Assembly (NCBI GenBank): GCA_027943335.1 | Contig: BSBK01006348.1 | Coordinates: forward strand, 619,001 to 683,000 | Length of the DNA: 64,000 bases | Origin: Chamaecyparis obtusa | Taxonomy: Eukaryota > Streptophyta > Pinopsida > Cupressales > Cupressaceae | Direction of reading: 5' to 3' | Part shown: one piece after another, positions 35,390 through 46,838 of the stretch | Layout: every line of letters begins with the position of its first letter | How positions within the stretch are numbered: the stretch's first letter is position 1 | Position numbers and translations under genes: made by a program | The notes under the pieces: generated by a model | The model's input: the letters and a program-made list of their open reading frames with translations, nothing else | Database searches by the model: none | What the model was told of the DNA's origin: nothing

Positions 35390-37369
35390 TTTTTTTGTTT
35401 ATTAAATAATGGGATATCACAGTCTCCTCTCCTTCAAAAATACTTGCCCACAAGCATTTGTTTTTTCTGCTCTTTTGGGTTTCTTTTTATAGTTGATGCA
35501 GCTCCAAGGTGTTCCATCACTCTTGAGGGTTACTTCGACCCTTGGGTGAATCTTGCTCCTTGAGATTTGGGGGGATTTCTTGATTTTGTAAGGATGTGGA
35601 TGAGGAGTTGTAATAAACTTGGCTTGGAGTCCGTAGAGAATGTGATTCTTTCTTCCTTCTTTGGAAACAATTATTTGTTTGTTCATATCTTGCTTGAAGA
35701 GTCCTATGTTCTTCATCCAAGGTGGTCCTAGTATGAGGTCAGTATTCCCTAATCCTAGCATGTGGAATTGAGCCAAATATGTGTAGTCTCCAAGTTGCAA
35801 TTTGAGGGGGAAAGTTATGGTATTTCAAAGCACAATTTCTCCATTGGCCAATTTGATCTTGATGGTGTTGCATAGGAGTTTAGGTAGATCATACTTGTGG
35901 ACCCAATCTTGATTGATAAAGTTATGTGAAAAACCACTATCTATGAGTACTCTCATGCTTCTTCCATCAATGTGTCTTGGTATTTGAAAGGTGTCTAGTG
36001 TGGGTCCCTCAAGATTGGCTAGTGTACCCTCTTCATTTGGTTCCTTGGGTGGGTTGCCTTCAGAATCGGTATCAATAATCAAGTTTTCCTCATCTTCCTT
36101 GGGCCTTACTTCAATGTAATGGATCTGTCCCTTTCCCTTGCATTGATGTCCTAGAACCCAGGGTTCTTTGCAAGTAAAGCATAGTTTTTGCCTTCTAAGC
36201 TCCTGGCGAATTTCAAAATCTAATCTAGGTCTAGGATCTGCTTCTTTGTGGGTAGGAGTGGGGTTTTCTTTAGCAACTAAAGAATCCTTATAGAGAAGCT
36301 TTCTTTTTGTGGACCCAAAATCCATATCCCTAGCCTTCTTGGTAGCCTCTGGTAGAGAAAGAGGATTTAATGACCCAGCCTCGTAAGGGATTTTGTAACC
36401 AATCCATGAAAAGTACAATCAGCCTTCTTTCGAAGATGTCCATTACTAGGACAGATATTCTTTGGAATTTTGTGATATAGTCCTCTATGTTCCCTCAGTG
36501 TTTGACTTGAGTAAGTTCCTTGAAGTGTAGTTCCGGGTCTTTATTATCAAACCTTTCAATAAGTCTTTCGGTGAACTCAACATAGGAAGTAATCCTAGTC
36601 TGCCCCATTATTATCATTCTATGGTGCCACCATTCATGTGCCACTCCATCTAAATGTAGAGCTGTATATTTTATAGCTTCATCTTTTTCCATAGGATTTA
36701 ATTGGAAATAAGTATCGAGTTTTTGTACCCATGCTCTTGCAAACATTTTCGAGGTCCCATCAAAATATGGTATACTTAGTTTTCCCACCTTCCTCCTTAA
36801 CTCAGAAAATCCTTCCTTAAATCCCTTTCGAGGCATGTATTTCATCCTTAATTGTAGATACTCTTTAAAGGACATCTCATTATGCATATCACCCACTTCC
36901 CAATCCTGCTTGATTTGATCCTAAATTATGGAAAAAGATGGTTATCCTCCCATTTGACCTTCTGGTGGTGTGAAGTTGGGTAATCCAAGTCTAGAACTTT
37001 GTCTCTTGCAAGTGCTTTTTTGCAATTGTTCTTCTTGTTTGGCGTGGCTTTTGTGATTTTTAGGGGTGTGGATTAATGTGGATTAGTCTAGAACATCGAT
37101 GAGTCGAGTCAATTTGTTCTGTAGTTCCCTCTATTAATGGATTACCTAGTCTACCTTGTTACCCATGATCTCCTCTTCTCCCATGATTGCCTCTTGTCTT
37201 CTTTTATTTCTTTTGTTGTGTGTGTTAATAGGGGTTTTCTCATTCACTGCTGGTCAAGATACATGGCTCTGATACCAATTGTAATATCCCCTTTGATTAT
37301 TCAGACACTACGTGTGTTAGCGAATATAAAGTGCAAATAAATGAATTATGAACACAATTTACAAAAAAG
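35390..37369 (-). mobile_element. Internally deleted Ty3/gypsy element, minus strand
   Basis: A primer site TGGTATCAGAGCC (37265-37277) sits two bases from an LTR end (37280) reading ...GGGGATATTACA on the minus strand. At the other side a purine tract (GAAGGAGAGGAGAC) precedes TGTGATATCCC at 35421, so the LTR ends form an 11-bp inverted pair. Between them are gag and protease only. Both LTRs are incomplete: the 5' LTR is cut at 37369 by copia-2, and the 3' LTR merges into unrelated sequence left of about 35390. Confidence 0.7.
35417..36896 (-). pseudogene. Ty3/gypsy gag and protease remnant
   Basis: Stretch 36495-36896 is a retrotransposon gag domain (PYFDGTSKMFARAWVQKLD, HEWWHH). After a TGA and a frameshift, 35825-36418 has a zinc knuckle (CFTCKEPWVLGHQC) and an aspartic-protease motif (RVLIDSGFSHNFI, with Phe where relatives have Ala or Ser). 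After another TGA the same frame continues to 35417 through TDLILGPPWM. A short segment, KSDGTPWSCINYKK, may mark the edge of the polymerase region. Reverse transcriptase, RNase H and integrase are missing, so this is a deletion derivative. Confidence 0.8.
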
Positions 37370-37991
37370 AGGCAACCTTCCTTCATAGGAGATAACACCT
37401 TGATTTAAAGCCACTGAATCCGGCTTTAAATCCTTCAGTCGCGCCACAAGTTCCTTTACCTGCGCCTCAAACAGATCACCAAGACAACTCAAGATCACCC
37501 GGATGTACTGCAATAAATCCCGGTAAACTGAGTTGGTTGGAACAGATAGTTGCCAGTTGACTATGACTTCCTCGGTTCATACCGGAGTCTTATAATATAT
37601 CCGTCCTTCAATCTGTTGCAGTTTCTTTCTTCTCTTACCGGTTACATTGTCCTTGGTGTGCTTCCTCTCGCGTGGATTACCGGTTTCATTGTCCCAGTTG
37701 TGTTATAGACACTAGTTGTATATTGCTTTTAGCTGCTCTTGTCTATACTGGTTTTAGCTCGGTTCTTGGGTGAAACTGGAATACTCGCTTCCCTAGTTGA
37801 GTGACTTGCCCGGTTACTAATGCTTAGTGTAGCGACCGGTTATAATGAATTACAAACCAGCCTCTCTTGATGTAGATTTTCTTAGAGCGTCAGCCTGTAT
37901 AGAGATGATAAGTCTCTATCCTCTTTTGCCAATCAATGACAATATTTGGACCGATAGAGAGCTTACCGGTTACCATCATTTGATGCTAACA
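37370..37991 (-). repeat. Truncated 3' LTR of copia-2
   Basis: It matches 43371-43972 of the 5' LTR closely. The main difference is a 20-bp segment near 37620-37640 that the 5' LTR lacks. About 840 bp of the LTR are missing at the left. Confidence 0.88.
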
Positions 37992-38270
37992 ATCTCCCCC
38001 TTTGGCATTGATGGCAAAACTGTGAAGGGAATTTGGAGTCTTGCATTACTTCCTTGGTTTACCAATCGGTTTGATTGCCAATTGCCAATTGCCAATTGCC
38101 ATAGCCACAATCTCTCCCCCTTTTTGACAATAATGCCAAAAGGCTAATCAGAAAGATTTTCATTCTCTACTCTACTCCCCCTGCGAGCAGCAGTCCTTTT
38201 CATCAGTTCATGAAAGATAAGGTGTAACCTTCTGTTGAATCATAATGAACTGATGACTCCCGATTGATGA

Positions 38271-41200
38271 TTACTGATGATCTGAGAGGGGTACAACCCC
38301 TAGTCTACCTCTGAGATACTCAAAAGTATTCTTTGGTAATGGCTTTGTAAATATATCAGCAATCTATTCTTTGGTGGGAACATACTCCAATCTTACTTCT
38401 TTATCCTGTACTAGTTCCCTCAAGTAGTGATACTTGATGGCAATGTGCTTGGTCTTGGAGTGCATAACAGGATTTTTGGATATGTTGATGGCACTGGTAC
38501 TGTCACAGTGAATTGCGATCAGTTCAGGTACCTATTCCTGAATACCTTCCAGCAGTTGTTTGATCCAAATCACTTGTGTGCAGTTGATTGCAGCAGCAAC
38601 ATATTCAGCTTCAGCAGTGGACTATGATATGCAGTTCTACTTCTTACTTGTCCACGATACAATCCTCCCACCTAGAAAGAAGGCATCACCACTTGTGCTC
38701 TTTTTGTCATCAATGTTGCCAGCCCAGTCTGCATCAGTGTAGACTTTTATTTGGAATCCTCCCTGGTGAGGAAACCACAAGCCATATTCCTCGGTTCCTT
38801 TTAGATATCTGAAGATTCTCTTTACTGCCACCAGATGTGTTTCTTTGGGATTAGCTGAGAATCTTGCCACTATGCCAACTACATGAGCAATGTCCGGTCT
38901 GCTGTGAACAGCATACTGCAATTTTCCTATCATGGACCGATACATTGTTTCATTTACTTCTTTGGAATCATCCTCTTTTGATAACTTGAGATTAGTTATC
39001 ATTGGAGTTCCAACCGGTTTGGATTCTTCTAGTCCAAAAGTCTTAAGAATTTCTTTTATGTACTTGGATTGAGAGATGAAGATACCTTCTTTCAGCTGAT
39101 GGACCTGTAGTCCAATAAAGAATTTTATGGGCCCAATCATAGACATCTCAAATTCTTTCTTCATTTCTTTAGCGAAGGCTTTACTCAACATGTCATCCCC
39201 TCCAAAAATGATGTCATCAACAAAGATTTCAGCAATTAGATTTCCATCTTTTCCAGTTTTGAGATACATATTGTTGTTGTCACCGGTTCTTGTGAATCCA
39301 ATGGTTAGAAGGTATGAATGCAACCTTTCATACCAAGCCCTTGGAGCTTGCTTAAGCCCATAGAGAGTCTTTTTTAGTTTGCAGACCATATCAGTCTTTT
39401 GAGCAGATATAAACCCTTCCGGTTGCTCAATGTAGACTTCCTCTTCCATTATTCCATTGAGGAACACAGACTTCACATCTATCTGATAGACTTTAAACCT
39501 TTTGTAAGCTGCATAGGCAAGAAGAATTCTTACCCCTTCGAATCTAGCCACCGGTGCAAAAGTTTCTCCATAGTCTAGTCCAGCTTCCTGAGCATATCCT
39601 TTGCAAACCAGTCTTGCTTTATTCCTGATGACTTTACCATCCTCATTCAATTTGTTCCTGTAGACCCATTTTGTCCCAATGACATTTTTGTCCTGAGGTA
39701 CAAGTTCCCATGTGTCATTCTTCTCTATTTGTTCTATTTCTTCATCCATGGCCTTGACCCAATACTCATCTTCCAGGGCTTCTCTGGTGGATTTGGGCTC
39801 AATACAAGAAAGCAGACAGATGTTCTCTTCGGCCTTCTTCCTGGTCAAGACGTTCCCTTGTTTGTCACCAATTATATTGTCAGTAGGATGATATGTGACA
39901 TACCTTGGAAGAACAGGTCTCTGTTCCCTGTCTAGTTCTTCCGGTTGAGCATTGTCTTCATCATGGTTCGGGACATCAACTTGTTCGCCATCCTGTAACA
40001 ACCTGTTGGGTTCAGGTGCATTATCTTGCTCCAGATGTCTGTCCATGTGTATTTCTCCGTCATCTTCAGTCATATCTTTGTTGAATTCAAAGGCATTCCC
40101 TTCATTTAGGCCTTGAAGACTGTTGTGATCATCATGATCGGTCTTTATTTCTGGTTCTGAAGATTCATCAACTTTTACATTGATGCTTTCAACTATCTTC
40201 CTTGTTCTTTTATTCAGACACCGATAGGCCTTACTTTTGGTAGAGTAACCCAAGAATGTTCCTCTCATTGCTCTTGGGATCAAACTTCCCAGAGTACATA
40301 TCTCTTTTAACATAGCACTTACTACCAAAGATTTTGAAGTAGCCTACACTAGGAGTATGTTTGAACCAAAGTTCATAAGGAGTCTTACCGATTCCCTTTT
40401 TTACTTGAACTCGGTTGAGTGTGTAGATTGCAGTACTGACAACTTCCCTCCAGAAGTGATGAGGCAGATCTTTTTGAATCAGAAATGTTCTAGCACAATC
40501 AATCAGCGTTTTGTTTCTTCTTTCTGTTACTCCATTTTGCTGAGGAGTCCTTGGTGCAGATAGCTGTCTTTTTATTCCATGTTCCTCACAGTAGTGAGTG
40601 AACTCTTGAGAGGTAAATTCACCTCCTCTATCTAATCTCAGACACTTCAAGCTTTTACCGGTCTCTTTTTCCACTGTAGCTTTGTAGATTTTGAACATGT
40701 GGAAAGCTTCTGATTTCTCCTTAAGAAAGAGTGTCCACATCATTCTGGAGAATTCGTCCACAAAAAGCATAAAGTATCAATCTCCATGGTAGCTCTTTGT
40801 TCTCATTGGTCCACACAGGTCAGTGTGCACCAGATCTAGAACATTCTCAACACAGAAGGACTTACTGTTGAAGAATGTTCCGGTCAGCTTTCCCAACTGA
40901 CAATCTTTACAAACGCCCTTGATGGGCTTTGTAATCTCAGGAAGTCCTCTTACCATTTTATTTTTGCTCACTTTGACAATATTGTCAAAGTTTATGTGGC
41001 AGAGCCTCCTGTGCCATAACTAGTTGTTGTCCTCTTTGGTCATAAGACAGATTTTGCTAGATTCTCCTTTGACCAAGGCTATGAGACAGGCTCCTTCCAT
41101 TGAGTCAAGATAGAAAAGGTTACCTTTGCTCTGTCTACCAGTTGTGACATGAATTCTGAATTGATTCGTCACTATACAAGAACCTTGTCCGAATTCCAGC

Positions 41201-42472
41201 AGGAATCCTTTGTTGTTCAGTTGTGCAACACTCATCAAGTTGTACTTGAGTCCTTCAACCCAATACACATCTTCACAGACGGCATTGTTGCAGAGAGCGA
41301 TAGAACCTTTACCTTTGATGCCACAGGGAGCATTGTTCCCAAAGGTAATTGATCCGCTGTCACTGAGCTTGAGGTTGATAAACTTGCTCGTCACCGGTCA
41401 TGTGGTGAGTGCATCCACTGTCAATGATCCAGTCATCATACTAATGAGATCTTGATATGAGTGCAACTTCTTCTATTACTGGGCTCTCCTCATTTATTGC
41501 AACAAATGCAATTTCTGGATCCTCCGAGTTTTCAGATTCGTTATCTGTGACTCCTTCTACAAGATAGCACTCCTTTTCTTTATTCTTGAACCAATCTCTT
41601 TTATCTTTATGTTCATTAGTAGGACATCTTGCAACAATATGACCTATTTTATTACAAGAGAAGCATTTCAAAGGGAGCTTTCCCTTGTACTTCCCTTTCC
41701 CTCTAAGGAATCTTCTTGCAATGAGTGCTTCAAACTCTTCTTGCTCCATCTCTTCTAAGAGCAGATTCTTAGCAAGGTTGCCAATCTTTCCGGTCAAGCA
41801 GTTACCGATTTCTCTTCCCTTTTTAGTGGAAGAGATATTGGCAGAGGACTTGAAAGCTACTTCCTGAATCGATAAGCTATTATCAAAATTACTTAATTCA
41901 AAGGCAACCAGCTTACCGATAAGGGAGTCTAGACTAACTTGATCTTTGGTCACCGATCTGAGCTCTTGAATGGCAGAGATCTTGATAGCATACTGAGGTC
42001 TGAGAGTTCTCAGTATTTTGTTGATTACTTCCTCTTCACTGAGCTTTCCTTTGGCACATCTGATGGAATTGATCACTCCTTTGATCTGGTTGCTGTATTG
42101 CTCGATGTCTTCTCCTTCATTCATCCTCATATCATCATACTTTCCTCTGAGGCTTTCGACCTTGGCTCTTTGAACATTAGGATCCCCTCCATAGACTATT
42201 TGAAGCTTGCCCCACATCTTGAAGGCAGATTTAAGGTGTTCAATCTCAGCATAGACATAATCAGGTAGCGTGCTAGCTATCATATCCATAGCAGTTGTGT
42301 GCTCAGTCTTGATCTTTTCTTGATCAAGTGTCAGGGTGCCAGTGGGCTCACTGTAATCAGTGGTAACGTGATTACAGTACTAGTCACCGATGGTCTTCAT
42401 ATACAGCTTCAATCTGCTGCACCATAAGGTGAAGTTTTCTTTTGGAAACTTTGGTCCTTCCTTCCTCATCAT
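38271..42472 (-). pseudogene. copia-2 gag-pol polyprotein, decayed
   Basis: From the ATG pair at 42472: gag with a TAG at 42380 and an intact knuckle CFSCNKIGHIVARC near 41640. The protease motif DDWIIDSG follows a TAG at 41441. Then come the pre-integrase region (41020-41394) and integrase (40231-40971, HTDLCGP, LRLDRGGEF, PQQNGVTERRN), broken by a TGA at 40777 (CGA to TGA). The longest open part, 38637-40328 (563 codons), covers most of RT (QIDVKSVFLNG, FVDDIIFGGDD) and the start of RNase H. RNase H continues to 38271 through four TAG codons (38637, 38622, 38532, 38364). Nearly all stops are TAG at glutamine positions. Confidence 0.9.
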
Positions 42473-42533
42473 CTTGACTTTTTCCTTGTGTGGTTAAGCA
42501 GCAAAGAAAAAAAGACTTGGCTCTGATACCAAT

Positions 42534-43972
42534 TGACAGTCCCAACTGGTGCTGAGAGGGGAGGGGTGAATCAGCACTTGTAAAAACTTTTTCTTGCTAA
42601 ATCCAGTGAAGTAAACTTACAGCACAAAAGGCAAACAGATTTAAACAAATAATAACAGTAAGTAAACAATCACAACATGACACCAGATTTATCACATGGA
42701 AACCTGGTTAGGGTAAAAACCACGGTGTGAGGAGACCTCACAAATTTTGTACTCTCTTGGAGTACACCCTGTTAAGAGCTTTCTCGATTAAAGGATAAAA
42801 GCACACTTGCTAGATGCGACCCGGTCAAGGGATTTGTTACAATAAGGTCTTCTAGGACCTAGTTAAAGGACTTTTAAACACCTTGAAAGATGTCACCCGG
42901 TTAAGGGATTTCGATACAAGGGACCTGTTAGAGTCCACCTAAATACTGGGATTTGTCTATTGTAGTTTGCTAGAAAACAATAGAAGTGTGATCTTTACAG
43001 ATGGCTTTGCTTAGCTTGATAAGATCTCTATTTACGCTCAACTGAGAATCAACACCGGTCACCGTAGGTGTATTCTCATATACTGTTGTGCTATTTTGCA
43101 CAATCTATTATCTCTCTATCTCTACTTTCTTTTACCTCTACTTCTATAGCATATAGATTCACTCTTTTTCTCGGCAGAATGAAGGCAACTTTTCTTCACA
43201 ACAGGCATAAGAATATATACAGATTTGTTGCCCTAACTACGCCTCAAATGTATGACCTAATCCTGAGATCTTACGATTACATCACTTAGTGAAGTAATGG
43301 TTTACTGAGCACATATCCGATGCATGCTCTAGCTTTATCCGCTTTATGAAGAAAACAGCAGTTGCATGTCAGGCAACCTTCCTTCATAGGAGATAACACC
43401 TTGATTTAAAGCCACTGAATCCAGCTTTAAATCCTTCAGTCGCGCCACAAGTTCCTTTACCTGCACCTCAAACAGATCACCAAGACAACTCAAGATCACC
43501 CGAATGTACTGCAATAAATCCCGGTAGACTGAGTTGGTTGGAACAGATAGTTGTCAGTTGACTATGACTTCCTCGGTTCATACCGGAGTCTTATAATATA
43601 CCCGTCCTTCGATCTGTTGCGGTTGCATTGTCCTCGGTGTGCTTCCTCTCGCGTGGATTACCAGTTTCATTGTCCTGGTTGTGTTATAGACACTAGTTGT
43701 ATATTGCTTTTAGCTGCTCTTGTCTATACCAGTTTTAGCTCAGTTCTTGGGTGAAACTGGAATACTCTCTTCCCTAGTTGAGTGACTTGCCCGGTTACCG
43801 ATGCTTAGTGTAGCAACCGGTTATAATGAATTACAAACCAGCCTCTCTTGATGTAGATTTTCTTAGAGCGTCAACCTATATAGAGATGATAAGTCTCTAT
43901 CCTCTTTTGCCAATCAATGACAATATTTGGACCGGTAGAGAGCTTACCGGTTACCATCATTTGATGCTAACA
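42534..43972 (-). repeat. 5' LTR of copia-2
   Basis: 1439 bp, TGTTAGCATCAAATG at 43972 to ...GGGACTGTCA at 42534. It is related to the copia-1 LTRs along its whole length but more diverged from them than the two copies within each element. Confidence 0.88.
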
Positions 43973-43977
43973 AGCTT

Positions 43978-45570
43978 TTTATTTATATTCATACAATAAC
44001 TTCGCAAAGATAGTATAAAATAAGTGTTATTTTGCACTTATAGGTAATTGCTAGACCTGCATATTGTTGAAATAGTGTTCACTGAATATTTGTGATAGCT
44101 AACCCAAAAAAATCAATATTTATTTGCTCAATAAAAATCATTATGCATATCTTTCTTTTAAATGTCTATTGGCATCTCTTGTTGTGTTGAGGCATATTAA
44201 ATATCCTCTACCAAATTTGCAAACTTTTAGTATAAATCATTTTTACATTGGACAGCATGGCTTTATATCTAGTCCTTCATTTACGTTACTAAAGCCATCA
44301 TGTTTTTATGTATTGGTAAATATAAAAGCCCCAAAATATTTTATCTATGTTGATGTGCTAAATCGCCTTGTGCTTTAGATTGAGAAAAGTTTTTATTTAC
44401 TTTTTTGTAATGCATATTCAAAATTGCCCAAAAAAATACTATAAAGATTGTAAAAAAGCAAATACATATTGTGTAATTTGGGTTGGTTTTTAGTTTAAAG
44501 ATAGCCTCCATTTCTAATTCAAGGTGATTCTACTACACATCTAATTCATTTTGCATCATACTGAAAGGTGTGAATAAATAAATTAACACAATAAATACAA
44601 TAACAAAGAATAAAGAGACCAAATCCTCTATTGCATAAGTAGTGCTCAGTACAATATTTTTTTCTGGTAAGGGGAGGAACTGTCACAATAGTACCCCTAC
44701 CCTGACATTGGACATCCTATTTGTAGGACCAACACTTGTTGGTTAAGACACAATCCTTCATAACTACAATTTGAATTACACTACCCAACCTGACAATTAG
44801 TTTACAACAAATCAGGTCAGCCAAAACATAGACAATTTATTAATGCTAACACGACATGATAACAGTGTTCACAAATTTGAGTTAGTTTTCACAATGCTTT
44901 GATTAAAAGGAATCTTTGAGGGAAACTGAATAGTCATCTGAGGTTTGAATTCAGTTTTGCAGAGCATATAGGAGTAAGAGCAACAAATAACATATGAGGA
45001 TGTAACCTTGAAAAATCGGCTTTTGGTTTTGTGTCATAGTCTTGTGAGCTTGTAACCTTACATTCACTAGTAATGGTGAATTGGAGAGGCAGTCCTACTC
45101 GCTAGATTTATCTAACACTTGGTTTCTCTCAGGTAAATCTTGTTTATTTACTCTTATATGTGTGTTGTGCATGTTTCTTTTCTACACTTACAAGTCTGTT
45201 TTTCAGTTCTTCATGTAATTCATGCAATGTGGCCAGTCTAGGAATCTATGTAAATAGTCATAGAACTAAAACATGCACATAATCACATAATGGATTCATA
45301 AGACTGTGATTTGTTTAAGGTAATTAGACATCAGTCTAATCAGACCAGTTATGAATCTATTATATGCAAAATTATAAATGAAAAGATTTAGTTCAAAATT
45401 CTTACCCCTTTTCTCCTTGTCATTCTATTTTGAATTATTACAGAGCAGCTAGCACTCTCCTCTTGTAAAGATGATTATATAGATAAATAGATTACAGAGA
45501 AGCTTGCATTCTCCTCAAGTAAATATGCAATAACTATATATAGAGAGATAGATAGATAGAGAAAGCTTAC
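43978..45570. other. Non-coding stretch, probable intron or flank of the LRR gene
   Basis: No gene or LTR seen. It is AT-rich, with only short ORFs. If the LRR gene is intact this is intron sequence following its third visible exon, and the next exon would lie left of the copia-2 and gypsy elements. Confidence 0.4.
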
Positions 45571-46235
45571 AATGATATCAGTTTTCGAAGATTTCCAAGC
45601 TCCTTTGGAACAGGACCAGAAAAGTTATTAATGCCAAGACCCCTGAAAAAATGAATGTTTTGGACATTGCATGGTGCAAGATATCTTGAGAAATAACTTG
45701 AGCTTCTGCTAGTTAATAATTTGAATGGTCTGACCCATATGACATGAATGAATCAAAGAATTTTAACTAATCAACATGATTTTGATTTGATGCATTAAAC
45801 TAATGAACATTGGAAAACAAGGTAGAGCTTACAAGTATTGCATTTTGGTGAGGTTTCCCAAGAAAGCAGGAATGCGACCATTAAAATAGTTCTGGTTCAG
45901 GTTCCTACAAATAAAATCCGCAGATCCATCTCACAAGGTAAGAGAGAGTAACAAAAATCTATCAAATTATTACACTTCGAAGTGGCATCAAAAGAACAAG
46001 ATAATCATTGTAGGACAATATAATCAGTTGATATAACTTAGTTTTTCTTATAAGTAATTTTAATCTGTCCTTCAGTAAGTTAATATTTCTGCATGGGAAA
46101 TATCATATTTATCATCCAAACAAGTGGACCATAAACTTACAAACAAACAAGCTTCAAACTTACAGATCAAAGAGGTAAGTCAGATTAGTCAGTTCCTTCG
46201 GAAGCTCTCCTGTTTTGTCCAACGCATAGACCCTC
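45571..46235 (-). CDS. LRR receptor-like kinase, three internal LRR exons (partial gene)
   Basis: Three minus-strand exons of exactly 72 nt: 46164-46235, 45833-45904 and 45571-45642. Each is bounded by ag acceptors and gtaag donors, and all share one intron phase, so they join in frame. Each encodes one leucine-rich repeat: RVYALDKTGELPKELTNL..., NLNQNYFNGRIPAFLGNL... and GLGINNFSGPVPKELGNL.... The VYALD start and repeat spacing resemble the plant LRR-VIII group (malectin-LRR receptor kinases), plasma-membrane proteins with an extracellular LRR/malectin part and a cytoplasmic Ser/Thr kinase. Signal-peptide, malectin, membrane and kinase exons are not visible. They may lie across very long introns, or this may be a gene fragment. 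Neither frame nor splice sites show damage. Confidence 0.8.
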
Positions 46236-46838
46236 CTGAAAGAATAAAGGTTCCCAATGACATAGCATTGAGCGCAATTAAAATTCACTATTCCACTTTG
46301 TAAAAAGATTCTCAACCTCACTCTAGAAAAAAATGGTAAATAACTACTAAATAACCATTAATCTTCATCAGTTAACTGCATAATGTTGATGAAGTTTTTT
46401 GAGCCTAAGTAAATTCAACAAATCTAACAGAGATTTTTAAAAAAAAATCAAATTGAAGTAAATTGAAATTTGAGGAATTTTCAAGATTGAAATTCAACAC
46501 AGCTGAGTTCATGCAAGAGGATGTCTATCAAGACTGAAAGTTCTCCAATTATTAATCTGTCTGAGGTTTCAGTATAGGAAAGTAGACGAACTTGCTATGG
46601 TTTATACTTTATACTATTATAGTATGGGAACATACTTACACGTTTTTAATAGTGTATCAGCCTATAGAAGATTAACTTAATTCTTGTTAGATTACAGAAA
46701 AAAAATAACTGCTGACCAGCAACATCTTTATGGAAAATTAGAAGTCAGTTCTTTAGAATACCAATGTAGCAAGCTACAATATTCTATTTTAAAAGATTGC
46801 AGTTCAAAGCGCAATTAACACATCAAGCACTAACAGAA

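Larger units (their letters stand above)
37370..43972 (-). mobile_element. copia-2: Ty1/copia element, 3' LTR truncated
   Basis: Same family as copia-1. The 5' LTR is 42534-43972, the primer site TGGTATCAGAGCC 42519-42531, the polyprotein 42472-38271, the purine tract (AAAGGGGGAGAT) about 37992-38005, and the 3' LTR 37370-37991 keeps only the last-read 622 bp of the plus-strand view. The right flank starts agctt (43973-43977); the partner TSD is lost with the truncation. The element directly adjoins the broken LTR of the gypsy element, so a deletion after insertion is likely. Confidence 0.88.

Noticed and set aside
35200..35421. Complete 222-bp minus-strand LTR for the deleted gypsy element
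   Set aside because: Its left end (tgtaatgtttc) does not match the 5' LTR end at 37280 (tgtaatatcccc), and the TATA box points to the plus strand; only the rightmost bases fit the gypsy LTR start.
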